A stretch of 64,000 bases of DNA from Clostridium bowmanii (lineage in GTDB: Bacteria; Bacillota; Clostridia; Clostridiales; Clostridiaceae): assembly GCF_018861315.1 (NCBI RefSeq), contig NZ_JAHLDL010000015.1, forward strand, positions 37,146 through 101,145, written 5' to 3'. How positions within the stretch are numbered: position 1 is the first letter of the stretch; every line of letters begins with the position of its first letter. A program made the position numbers and the translations under genes. Below, piece by piece: positions 18,676 through 27,360 of this stretch. Under the pieces are notes generated by a model. That model worked only from the letters and a program-made list of their open reading frames with translations, ran no database searches and had not been told where the DNA came from.

Positions 18676-19656
18676 ATGATTGTTAATTTTGATGATAAAT
18701 ATACAGATGGCATAATAAAACTGTGGAATACTGAAGCTGTAAAAGATGGATACGTGGAACTAAACCATAAAAGTTTTGAAAACATTTTTAAAAGTAGTCC
18801 ATATTTCAAGGTAGAAAATACTTTTATACTTTATAACAATGGTGTAGTTGGTTTTGCTTGTGGTTGCACTGGGGATGATTTACCCCTTGGTGAGACTTCA
18901 GGATACATAACTTGTATTATTTTATCAGCGGAAATTCAGACTATAAGCAATTTCTTAAGGCTAACAAATGCATTAGAAACTTCCTTTAAAAAGCAAGGAA
19001 AAAAGCAATCTGAAGTACTTTTCTTTAACCCTATGATGCTTCCATGGTATATTCCGAGTACCCAGAAACATCAACATAATAATGCTCCAGGTGCTCCTGT
19101 AGGGAGTTATTTTTACAAGTTCTTGCTAGAGGCCAATTACATAGAACGTACCCGTGAATGTGCAATGTACCTTAATCTTGATAGTTTCAAACTGCCAGAA
19201 GATACTTTTCAAAAGGAGAGGGAATTATTAAACCTCAATTATGAGGTCAACTTGTTTGACGGTGATAAACATTTTGGAGTAACTGAAATGTTGAAGGAAT
19301 TTAACAATCCACTGTGGCAACAAGAAATTGATAAATGCACAAAAAATGGAACACCTGTTGTAGTTGCTGCTATAAGCAGAAAGGTTGTTGGGTTTGCGGG
19401 CCCTGTCATAAGACAAGAAACAGGTCGTGGATATTTTACTGGGATAGGGGTTCAGCCAGAGCATGAGGGGCATGGACTAGGCAGCATTTTATTTTTTAAA
19501 CTCTGCGAAGCCCTTAAAAATATTAATGTTGAATATATGTCGCTGTATACAGGACTTACTAATCCAGCGATTAAAATATATAAAAGTGCAGGATTTGTTC
19601 CTGTTAAAGAGTTTGCAGTAATGCGAAAGGAGCTTTCAAATGAAAATGAATTATGA
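18676..19656 (+). CDS. Tandem-domain GNAT family N-acetyltransferase
   Basis: A 326-residue protein with two GNAT-like halves. The second has the clearest acetyl-CoA loop (PEHEGHGLGSILFFKLCEAL, about 265-285). ATG at 18676 is chosen over an upstream in-frame TTG; AAGGA lies about 11 bases before it. Its end overlaps the start of the PIG-L gene by 17 bases. It is the second acetyltransferase in the salvage cluster, so one may act on glucosamine and the other on muramic acid or a peptide amine; this is speculation. Confidence 0.75.
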   Translation: MIVNFDDKYTDGIIKLWNTEAVKDGYVELNHKSFENIFKSSPYFKVENTFILYNNGVVGFACGCTGDDLPLGETSGYITCIILSAEIQTISNFLRLTNALETSFKKQGKKQSEVLFFNPMMLPWYIPSTQKHQHNNAPGAPVGSYFYKFLLEANYIERTRECAMYLNLDSFKLPEDTFQKERELLNLNYEVNLFDGDKHFGVTEMLKEFNNPLWQQEIDKCTKNGTPVVVAAISRKVVGFAGPVIRQETGRGYFTGIGVQPEHEGHGLGSILFFKLCEALKNINVEYMSLYTGLTNPAIKIYKSAGFVPVKEFAVMRKELSNENEL

Positions 19657-20347
19657 AAAAATAACTATTCTTGCTATCGGAGGACATGTAGGGGATATGG
19701 AACTTACAGCCGGTGGAATACTTGCAACCCATGCGTTAAAAGGTGATAACATAGTTACATTGGCACTTACGGCAGGTGAAAAAGGTGCTCCAGAAAATAT
19801 GAACTTGGAAGATTACCGTAGGCAAAAGGTTACAGAAGCAGAAACCTTTGCCAAAATGCTAGGTGGAAAGGCTATTGTATTTGATTATCCTGACGGTGAA
19901 CTTCCAGATAATGATAAGGTTAGATTTGAGGTTTGTGATGTTATTCGAGAGGTAAAACCTAATGTGATTATTACACATTTTAAGAATAGTATGCACAAAG
20001 ATCACATGACTACCAATAAAATAGTCATTGATGCCAGATTCTATGCCAGTAATGAATTTTTTCTACGTAAAAATTCTAAGTTCTTTGCTTCAAAGCTATA
20101 TTTTGCAGAAAACTGGGAAGATGCCGTTGACTTTAAACCATATGTCTATGTGGATATAACAGAAGGCTTTGAGTTGTGGCAAAAGGCAGTGGCTACGCAT
20201 TGGTTTGTTACTGGGAGCAAGTCTTTCCCTTATCTTGAATATTATACTCATCTAAGTCGTGTTCGTGGAATTGAAGCTCGAACCGGTCGTGCAGAATGTT
20301 TTTCTGTCCCAGAGGAAACCATGAAACTAATTAAAGATCATCTTTAA
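19640..20347 (+). CDS. PIG-L family deacetylase-like protein, altered active-site motif
   Basis: A 235-residue LmbE/PIG-L fold protein. Members remove N-acetyl groups from GlcNAc-containing compounds with a zinc ion. The usual AHPDDxE motif reads GGHVGDMEL (residues 14-22). The zinc-binding His and second Asp are kept, but the first Asp, the general base in MshB-type enzymes, is Gly. The second metal region is SMHKDHMTTN. Overlap with the preceding GNAT gene (17 bases) implies co-production. It could be a deacetylase with a different base, or a non-catalytic binder. Confidence 0.8.
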   Translation: MKMNYEKITILAIGGHVGDMELTAGGILATHALKGDNIVTLALTAGEKGAPENMNLEDYRRQKVTEAETFAKMLGGKAIVFDYPDGELPDNDKVRFEVCDVIREVKPNVIITHFKNSMHKDHMTTNKIVIDARFYASNEFFLRKNSKFFASKLYFAENWEDAVDFKPYVYVDITEGFELWQKAVATHWFVTGSKSFPYLEYYTHLSRVRGIEARTGRAECFSVPEETMKLIKDHL

Positions 20348-20361
20348 AGAGGGAGAATTCA

Positions 20362-21510
20362 ATGAAAATAGTGGTGAATAATGGAATTGATAACTTGGAA
20401 GAATATTCAGAGATTTTTAGTGGAAAAAGGTTGGGATTAATTACAGGACCCACAGGTGTTAATAAAAAACTAGTATCAACAATTGATATTCTACATAAGA
20501 ATTATAATTTAGTGGCTCTATTTTCTCCGGAGCATGGAGTCCGTGGAGACATACAAGCAGGGGAAAAAGTGGAGGATTATCTAGATCCAGTTTCAAAAAT
20601 ACCCGTTTATAGTCTATATGGTGATAAAAAGAAGATAACAAGCGAAATGTTGAGTAAAATTGATTTATTGGTATTTGATATACAAGATGTAGGAGCAAGA
20701 TTTTATACTTACTTGTATACACTTACCTATGCCATGGAAGCTTGTAATGAAAATAGTAAACCCATAGTAGTGCTTGATAGAATAAATCCATTGGGTGGTA
20801 AAATAGTTCAGGGTAATATTTTAGAAAAGGGCTTTGAATCATTTGTTGGTAAATACCCTATTCCTACCCGTTATGGATTAACAATAGGTGAGTTTGCACT
20901 ATATATAAACTCAAAGTTCAAAATAAATGCAGATTTAACTGTGGTGCCTTGCACAGGATGGAATAGAGACTTGTATTATGATGACACTGATTTAGTCTGG
21001 GTTCAGCCATCACCCAATATTCCTACAATTGACACTGCGTTTATTTATAGCGGAACCTGCATTTTTGAAGGAACTAATTTATCTGAAGGCAGGGGAACCA
21101 CAAAGCCTTTTGAAATCATAGGTGCACCTTGGCTTGATAATATAAAATTAATATCAATTATGAATACAAAAAATTATAGTAGCGTTATGTTTAGAAAAGT
21201 GTACTTTACACCTACTTTTTCAAAACATGCTAATGTTCTTTGCAGTGGTATACAAATTCACGTAACTCATAGAGATGAATTTAATCCCTTTGTTTTAGCA
21301 TTAGATATTTTATTAGAGATAAAAAATATGCATAGTAGTGAGTTTGAGTTTATTCCTCCTTTTGCAGTTGGAGCTCAGCCATTTATAAATTTGATAACAG
21401 GAACTGATAAGGTTGAGAGTAATATAGGCTGCTTAAATGAATTATTAAAAAAAATGAATGCAAATTTAGAAGAGTATTTAGAAGAAAAAAAATCGTATGA
21501 ATTATATTGA
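20362..21510 (+). CDS. namZ: Exo-beta-N-acetylmuramidase NamZ family (DUF1343, GH171)
   Basis: A 382-residue protein of the DUF1343 family, whose characterised Bacillus subtilis member NamZ releases MurNAc from the non-reducing end of peptidoglycan chains. Recognisable parts are LFSPEHGVRGDIQAG, VFDIQDVGARFYTY, VLDRINPLGG and QPSPNIPT. Unlike the secreted B. subtilis enzyme, it begins directly with the fold (MKIVVNNGIDNLEEYSEIF) and has no signal peptide, so it should act in the cytoplasm on imported MurNAc-GlcNAc. Its neighbour nagZ also lacks a signal, which fits. Confidence 0.9.
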   Translation: MKIVVNNGIDNLEEYSEIFSGKRLGLITGPTGVNKKLVSTIDILHKNYNLVALFSPEHGVRGDIQAGEKVEDYLDPVSKIPVYSLYGDKKKITSEMLSKIDLLVFDIQDVGARFYTYLYTLTYAMEACNENSKPIVVLDRINPLGGKIVQGNILEKGFESFVGKYPIPTRYGLTIGEFALYINSKFKINADLTVVPCTGWNRDLYYDDTDLVWVQPSPNIPTIDTAFIYSGTCIFEGTNLSEGRGTTKPFEIIGAPWLDNIKLISIMNTKNYSSVMFRKVYFTPTFSKHANVLCSGIQIHVTHRDEFNPFVLALDILLEIKNMHSSEFEFIPPFAVGAQPFINLITGTDKVESNIGCLNELLKKMNANLEEYLEEKKSYELY

Positions 21511-21549
21511 GGAAATTATATAGAAGAAGATTATATAAAGGAGATAGAT

Positions 21550-23124
21550 ATGAGTACAAAATTCAGTGAACTAACCACAGATCAAAAAATTGGTCAATTA
21601 CTCTTAGTAGGATTTCCTAGTCAAGAATTAAATGATGAGCTTAAAGAGCTAATTAGTGATTGCCATATTGGAAATGTTATTGTATTTCAAAGGAATATTA
21701 AAGATTCCTTGCAACTTGCAGAACTAAATAATAGTATTCAAAAATTAATGGAGGAACATAATGGTGTTCCTGCATTTATAGGAATTGATCAAGAAGGTGG
21801 TATGGTTGCAAGAATATTTAATAAAGCAACATGTTTTCCAGGAAATATGGCTATTGCGGCAGGAATTCCTTTTGAAGAAGCTTTTGAGCTAGGGGCTGCA
21901 ATAGGGGAGGAACTCCATGATGTAGGAGTAAATATGAATTTTGCACCTGTACTGGATGTAAATAACAATTCTCAAAATCCAGTTATTGGAGTTAGATCCT
22001 ATGGAGATATTCCAGAGCAGGTAGCTCAGTATGGAAAATATTTATTTAAAGGACTTCAATCAGAAAAAATATTGAGTTGTGGAAAACACTTTCCGGGTCA
22101 TGGTAATACAAATGTGGATTCTCATTTAGGAATACCAGTAATATCAAGTTCGTTATCAGAGCTGGAAAAAGTAGAACTTGTACCATTTATTAAAGCTATA
22201 AATAGTGGCATAGATGGAATCATGACGTCTCATATTCTATTCTCCGCTCTAGAAAAAGACAATTTGCCTGCAACTCTATCTAAGACTATATTAACTAGAT
22301 TATTAAAAGAAAAGCTAGGGTTTAAGGGCCTTGTAATCACAGACTGCATGGAGATGAAAGCTATAGCTGACAACTACGATATAGAAGAGGTTGTGATAAA
22401 AGCATTGAATGCAGGAGCCGATATTTTGTGTATATCACATACAAAAGAACTTCAAATTCGAGCATTTAATGCCATAAAAAAAGCAGTGGGTGATGGAATT
22501 ATTTCTAATGAAGTAATAGATTCTAAGGTTGAAAAAATTCTATATTTTAAAGAAAAGTACGACTTATATAATTGGAGAAAATTGAACTGCAAAATAAATG
22601 ATGAAGAGCTTAAAAGGCATTCAAAATTAGCTGCGGCTATAAGTGAGAAAAGCATAACTTTGATAAAAGATCAAAAGGGATTACTCCCATTAAAAAATCA
22701 AGACACAATTTCAATAACACCAATTTCTCAGGCTACATCCATTGCAGATGATGAAATAGAAAAAGCTAATTTAGGTTGTGTTTTAGAAAATGAGGTAGGT
22801 GCTGAGTATATTAATTATGATCTAAAGGAAATAGATGAGGATTATATAATATCAAAAGTAATTAACAAAAAAACTATTGTTTTCGGAAGCTATAACATGA
22901 ACTTAGATAAATCACAAAAGAGATTATTTGATAGATTAATAGCTACAGGGAAAGATATTATTTTAGTTGCATTAAGAAACCCATATGATATTTCAGAGTA
23001 TATAGACGAGGTATCAACAATCATATGTACTTACGAATACACGAAACTTTCAATTAGCAGTTTGGTTAAGGTATTAAAGGGTGAAATAGGGGCTAGTGGA
23101 AGATTACCTGTAAAAGTAGATTAA
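21550..23124 (+). CDS. nagZ: Cytoplasmic beta-N-acetylglucosaminidase (GH3)
   Basis: A 524-residue glycoside hydrolase family 3 enzyme that removes terminal GlcNAc from muropeptides. The catalytic histidine loop KHFPGHGNTNVDSH is at 179-192, the nucleophile Asp is in ITDCMEMKAIA (Asp265), and DQEGGMVARI near 80 contacts the sugar. A C-terminal alpha/beta domain (about 350-520) follows, as in Bacillus-type NagZ. There is no signal peptide. Together with NamZ it should split imported disaccharides into GlcNAc and MurNAc. Confidence 0.93.
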   Translation: MSTKFSELTTDQKIGQLLLVGFPSQELNDELKELISDCHIGNVIVFQRNIKDSLQLAELNNSIQKLMEEHNGVPAFIGIDQEGGMVARIFNKATCFPGNMAIAAGIPFEEAFELGAAIGEELHDVGVNMNFAPVLDVNNNSQNPVIGVRSYGDIPEQVAQYGKYLFKGLQSEKILSCGKHFPGHGNTNVDSHLGIPVISSSLSELEKVELVPFIKAINSGIDGIMTSHILFSALEKDNLPATLSKTILTRLLKEKLGFKGLVITDCMEMKAIADNYDIEEVVIKALNAGADILCISHTKELQIRAFNAIKKAVGDGIISNEVIDSKVEKILYFKEKYDLYNWRKLNCKINDEELKRHSKLAAAISEKSITLIKDQKGLLPLKNQDTISITPISQATSIADDEIEKANLGCVLENEVGAEYINYDLKEIDEDYIISKVINKKTIVFGSYNMNLDKSQKRLFDRLIATGKDIILVALRNPYDISEYIDEVSTIICTYEYTKLSISSLVKVLKGEIGASGRLPVKVD

Positions 23125-23137
23125 TGGAGGTGGCAAT

Positions 23138-24313
23138 TTGTTTGCAGTTGGATTAATGTCGGGGACTTCACTAGATGGTATAGATGCTGCTTTGGTCCAG
23201 ATAAATGGTAATTATACAGATACTGTAATTAATTTAATTGGCTATGTAAATATGAAAATGCCTGAAGATATTAAAGATGAAATAAAAGCAGCCTGTAGTA
23301 TAGAAGATTCCTCTTCAATACTTATATGTAGTCTTAATTTTAAACTTGGTTATTTATTTAGTGATGCAGTTAAAGAGGTATGCAAAAAATCTAATTTTCC
23401 AATGGAAAAATTAGATTTCATTGCAAGTCATGGACAAACAATTTTTCATATACCAAAAGCACATCATACATTTGCATGCTCCACTCTTCAAATAGGAGAA
23501 TCGAGTGTAATAGCTTATGAAACAAATACTACAGTTATATCTAATTTTAGAGTTATGGATATGGCTGCTGGGGGGCAAGGGGCACCATTAGTTCCCTATA
23601 GTGAATTTTTATTATATAGAAGTCCTGATAAAAACAGACTACTTCAAAATATAGGTGGTGTGGGTAATGTAACGATAATACCTAAAAATGCTGATATTGA
23701 TGAGATTTTTGCTTTCGATACTGGACCGGGTAATATGATAATAGATGAGATTTGTGAAAGACTATTTAAGGTGAAATATGATTCTAATGGAGATATAGCT
23801 AGAAGTGGAGAAGTTGATGAAAGCATGTTAAATGATTTAATGAGCCATCCGTTCTTAATGAAATATCCACCAAAGACCACAGGACGTGAAGAATTTGGAA
23901 AGCAATTTACACAGAGCATTTTAAAAAAATATAAAAATTTGAGTAGTGAAACTATTATAGCTACTGTGACTGTTTTTACTTCTAAATCCATTGCCCATAG
24001 TTATAAAAGATATATTTTTCCTAAATTAGATATAGATGAAATAATTATAGGTGGAGGCGGAGCTTATAATTCATACTTAATGGAGCTTATCAAAAGTGAA
24101 CTCCTTGGAATTAATGTTTTAACTCAAGAAGAATTAGGATATTCTTCTGATGCTAAGGAGGCAATTGCTTTTGCAATACTTGGCAATGAGACATTAAATA
24201 ATAGCTTTTCTAACATTCCATCAGCCACAGGAGCAAAAGCAAAAGTTATATTAGGTAATATAACACCAATAGGTAAATCATCACTTGGGATGCTGCGTAT
24301 AATTCAGCAATAA
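23138..24313 (+). CDS. anmK: Anhydro-N-acetylmuramic acid kinase
   Basis: A 391-residue ASKHA-fold kinase that opens and phosphorylates 1,6-anhydroMurNAc to MurNAc-6-phosphate, the MurQ substrate. The start GLMSGTSLDGIDAAL is diagnostic, followed by ASHGQTIFH, FDTGPGNMIID and GGGGAYN. The start is a TTG, 4 bases after GGAGGTGG; no better in-frame start exists because the conserved strand begins immediately. It lies 13 bases after nagZ. Its presence implies lytic-transglycosylase products are also recovered. Confidence 0.95.
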   Translation: MFAVGLMSGTSLDGIDAALVQINGNYTDTVINLIGYVNMKMPEDIKDEIKAACSIEDSSSILICSLNFKLGYLFSDAVKEVCKKSNFPMEKLDFIASHGQTIFHIPKAHHTFACSTLQIGESSVIAYETNTTVISNFRVMDMAAGGQGAPLVPYSEFLLYRSPDKNRLLQNIGGVGNVTIIPKNADIDEIFAFDTGPGNMIIDEICERLFKVKYDSNGDIARSGEVDESMLNDLMSHPFLMKYPPKTTGREEFGKQFTQSILKKYKNLSSETIIATVTVFTSKSIAHSYKRYIFPKLDIDEIIIGGGGAYNSYLMELIKSELLGINVLTQEELGYSSDAKEAIAFAILGNETLNNSFSNIPSATGAKAKVILGNITPIGKSSLGMLRIIQQ

Positions 24314-24337
24314 ATTTGTAAAAAGTGAGGTGAGGAA

Positions 24338-25243
24338 ATGCAATATATAATAGGTGTGGATGGTGGAGGAACCAAGACAGAATCTATAGCTTATGATTTA
24401 GATGGCAGTGAAATTGCAAGAGGTTATGCTGGCCTTGGCAATATACTTATAGATAAAGATGTAGCTCTTAAAAATATAGAACTATCCATATTAGAATGTA
24501 CAGAAAAATTAAGATTAGATGATTGTGTATACTTATGTTTAGGACTAGCTGGATGCGAGGCTGGAGATAATAAAACAATAATTCAGCACTATTTAAAAGG
24601 AAGATTTAATTGCCCTATAAAAGTTATTAATGATGGTGAGATCGCATTAAGTGCGTTGCTTAAAGGGAATGATGGCATAATGACTATCGCTGGTACTGGT
24701 TCTATTACAATTGGGGAATACAATGGTAATGAAGTAAGAGTTGGGGGTTGGGGGCATTTAATAGGAGACCAAGGTAGTGGATACTTTATAGTCATGGAAG
24801 CAATTAGGGAGATTTTCTTAGAAAATGATTTAGGACTTCCAGATAGTACTCTAACTAAAGAAATTTTTAAGACAACAAATTGTGATAATAGAAAACAGTT
24901 ATTACAATTTGTTTATAATTCAAATAAGGGTGAGATTGCAGCCTTAGTTCCTGTAATATTAAAAATGTGTGAAAATGGAGATAGTACTTGTATTCAGATA
25001 TTAAAAGATGCAGGTGTGGATTTAGCTAAAAATACTATTAGGGCAATTAAATTACTAGGGGTCAAAGGCACAATCAAAGTTGCAATAAAAGGAAGCATAA
25101 TAACCAAGATTAAAATTGTAAAAGATGAATTTAACAATGAATTTGTTAGAAATGCTATTAAAATAAAGCTCTATGATGAAGATATTTCATCAGCAAAAGG
25201 AGCATATTATCAAGGAATTAGAAAAATTAAAAAAGAAAAATAG
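24338..25243 (+). CDS. murK: MurNAc/GlcNAc kinase-like protein (BadF/BcrD family)
   Basis: A 301-residue sugar kinase of the N-acetylglucosamine kinase/BadF-BcrD ATPase family. Phosphate loop 1 is GVDGGGTKTESIAYD (5-19), and the adenosine/phosphate motif is MTIAGTGSITIGE near 112-124, followed by GGWGHLIGDQGSG. Clostridium acetobutylicum MurK of this family phosphorylates both MurNAc and GlcNAc. The position behind anmK at the end of a MurNAc salvage operon supports that assignment, but a GlcNAc- or GlcN-only kinase cannot be excluded. Confidence 0.82.
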   Translation: MQYIIGVDGGGTKTESIAYDLDGSEIARGYAGLGNILIDKDVALKNIELSILECTEKLRLDDCVYLCLGLAGCEAGDNKTIIQHYLKGRFNCPIKVINDGEIALSALLKGNDGIMTIAGTGSITIGEYNGNEVRVGGWGHLIGDQGSGYFIVMEAIREIFLENDLGLPDSTLTKEIFKTTNCDNRKQLLQFVYNSNKGEIAALVPVILKMCENGDSTCIQILKDAGVDLAKNTIRAIKLLGVKGTIKVAIKGSIITKIKIVKDEFNNEFVRNAIKIKLYDEDISSAKGAYYQGIRKIKKEK

Positions 25244-25315
25244 AATGAAATATTGCTTTAATATTTTTTTGATGATAAAATAATAATTGTGAGTAAAATA
25301 AAAATCGAATATTAG

Positions 25316-25500
25316 CTTTAGGTGCCCTGAAACAAGGGTTAAAAGGGAAAGTGGTTAAAACCCACTGCAGCCCACCGCTACTGTATTAGAGGATGAAATC
25401 CAAAAAACCATTGGGAAACTGAGAAGGTTGGAGAGTAAGATGATGCTAAAGCCAGTAAACCTGCCTAATGCGTGAAATTTAGTCTTCGGAGGGAGGATGA
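25316..25500 (+). promoter_or_regulatory. Cobalamin riboswitch upstream of btuCDF-cobO
   Basis: Adenosylcobalamin-type aptamer. It shows GGTGCCCTGA, AAAAGGGAAAGTGG, the B12-box-related CTGCAGCCCACCGCTACTG, and the closing GCCAGTAAACCTGCCT. A loop CTTCGG follows where the kissing-loop partner is expected. The terminator at 25563-25590 forms the expression platform. High cobalamin should switch off the uptake and adenosylation genes downstream. Confidence 0.95.
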
Positions 25501-25562
25501 AAATACGTAACTTAACAATAATATTGGGTCGTCCAATAGTTAGAAAAGTTAATTGCATTATT

Positions 25563-25590
25563 CCACATCCTTGGGTGTGGTTTTTTATTT
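25563..25590 (+). terminator. Riboswitch-controlled terminator
   Basis: CCACATCC-TTG-GGTGTGG hairpin with one bulged T followed by TTTTTTATTT, 60 bases before btuC. It is the likely off-state of the upstream cobalamin riboswitch. Confidence 0.85.
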
Positions 25591-25651
25591 GTTGCTTTTG
25601 TACAGGAAAATTTATCATTCAAATTAGGAAGCTAGGTGAAAAAATTGATTT

Positions 25652-26602
25652 ATGAAATATAAAATGATTAATATAATGCTTTTGATTTGTATTATTGGAC
25701 TTGCTATATTTGCGGTTGGAGTGGGTAAAATTAATTTGATTAATATAGATCCAAAGACGGCACATACTATTTTTTATAACATCCGACTACCACGTGTTTT
25801 AGTGGCAATATTTGTAGGTAGTGCACTAGCAACAAGTGGTGTTATTTTACAGGGATTATTGCAAAATCCGCTTGCAGATGCTTACACTTTGGGCATTGCC
25901 TCTGGTGGTGCGTTTGGAGCTTGCCTTGCAATTTATGTGAATCTTACACTGGGGATAAATATGCCCATACAAATTTTTGCGATATTATTTAGTTTTCTTG
26001 TCATTGGTATTGTCCTATGGCTATCCAAGGTCAAAGGAGAATTAGAATCCACAAATGTTATTATAGCCGGAATTATTGTAGGCAGTATTTTTTCAGCAGG
26101 ACTAAGTCTTCTAAAAAGTTTGGCGGATGAAGATGTAGCCAGTATGGTGTATTGGCTCATGGGGAATTTGTCATCTAAGCCACTTAATAAAGTAGTGGTT
26201 TTGGGAGTAGTAATGTTGATCTGTTTTGTAATTGCATATGGTTACATGGGGCAGCTTAACATTATCACACTAGGCAGACGAGAAGCAAATTCAGTTGGTA
26301 TTTCTTATGATTTTTTATATCGCTTATTGATGATAATAGCTGTGACTTTGACAGCATTTTCAGTTTCACTATGTGGCATTATAGGATTTGTTGGACTTAT
26401 AGTCCCTCATTTGTGTCGTATTTTTATCGGAGCAGACAACCGAAAAGTACTGCCAATGAGCGCACTTTTGGGGGCATTATTTCTATTGCTTGCAGATACG
26501 TTAACGCGAACAGTTCTTCAACATGAAATTCCTGTAGGAGTACTTACCACAATGGTAGGTGGACCATTTTTTATTTATATTTTCATTGCTAAAAAGAGGT
26601 GA
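25652..26602 (+). CDS. btuC: Cobalamin ABC transporter permease (FecCD family)
   Basis: A 316-residue permease with about nine or ten hydrophobic segments. Family motifs are RLPRVLVAIFVGSALATSG, LQNPLADAYTLGIASGGAFG and GFVGLIVPHLCRI. FecCD permeases carry iron chelates or cobalamin; the cobalamin riboswitch upstream decides for cobalamin. The ATG has only a distant AGGTG. The gene is followed by its ATPase after 4 bases. Confidence 0.92.
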   Translation: MKYKMINIMLLICIIGLAIFAVGVGKINLINIDPKTAHTIFYNIRLPRVLVAIFVGSALATSGVILQGLLQNPLADAYTLGIASGGAFGACLAIYVNLTLGINMPIQIFAILFSFLVIGIVLWLSKVKGELESTNVIIAGIIVGSIFSAGLSLLKSLADEDVASMVYWLMGNLSSKPLNKVVVLGVVMLICFVIAYGYMGQLNIITLGRREANSVGISYDFLYRLLMIIAVTLTAFSVSLCGIIGFVGLIVPHLCRIFIGADNRKVLPMSALLGALFLLLADTLTRTVLQHEIPVGVLTTMVGGPFFIYIFIAKKR

Positions 26603-26606
26603 TTTT

Positions 26607-27344
26607 TTGTTAAAGCTTAAGGACATAAATTTGAGTTATGGTAAACGCATAATCCTAAAAGATATTAATGCCCAATTTATTCCTGGAGTGCTCTATGGAA
26701 TTGTTGGACCAAATGGTGCTGGAAAATCTACTCTCTTAAATGTAGTTGCAAGAGATCTAAAAATGGATTCAGGGGAGATTTATCTTAGTGGACAGCCTGT
26801 TTATAAGTATTCTAACAAGGAAATGGCCAGGAAACTTTCGTATATGCGGCAAAATACTTCTATTAAATTTCCATATACAGTTAGGGAATTGGTAGCCATG
26901 GGGCGTTATTGTCATGATAGTGAAACTAATATGGAAATGGAACAAATAGTTTGTGAAAAAATAAAAGAAAATGATTTGGAGGACTTTGCAGATAAGCCAC
27001 TTACAACTTTAAGTGGCGGAGAGGTTCAGCGTGCAGTGTTTGCTAAGATTCTTGCTCAAGAGAGTGATGTTATTTTAGTAGATGAAGGGCTTTCAAATGC
27101 TGATATTTTTTATAAAATAAAATTTTTTGAACAACTCAGGAAGGAAGTAAATAAAGGAAAACTTGTTATTCTTGTGATTCATGATCTTTTTTTTGCAAGA
27201 AAATTCTGCGATGAACTGTTAGTTTTAGATAAAAAGGGAGTTTATGCTTTTGGGAAGAGCGAGGAAGTTCTAACTAGAACTACTTTAAAAGAGGTTTTTA
27301 AAGTTCAAGGGGACTTTATTAATCACATATTAATTACGGAATAA
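26607..27344 (+). CDS. btuD: Cobalamin ABC transporter ATP-binding protein
   Basis: A 245-residue ATPase. Walker A GPNGAGKSTL is at about 34-43, the signature LSGGEVQRAVFAKIL at about 133-147 and Walker B VILVDEGLSNAD at about 153-164. The last is odd: most relatives read LLDEPTSALD/SHLD, so Pro is replaced by Gly after the catalytic Glu. The TTG at 26607 is the start because GAGGTG lies 5 bases upstream; an ATG further upstream would run into btuC. Works with BtuC and BtuF. Confidence 0.9.
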   Translation: MLKLKDINLSYGKRIILKDINAQFIPGVLYGIVGPNGAGKSTLLNVVARDLKMDSGEIYLSGQPVYKYSNKEMARKLSYMRQNTSIKFPYTVRELVAMGRYCHDSETNMEMEQIVCEKIKENDLEDFADKPLTTLSGGEVQRAVFAKILAQESDVILVDEGLSNADIFYKIKFFEQLRKEVNKGKLVILVIHDLFFARKFCDELLVLDKKGVYAFGKSEEVLTRTTLKEVFKVQGDFINHILITE

Positions 27345-27360
27345 ATATATGGAGGCAATT

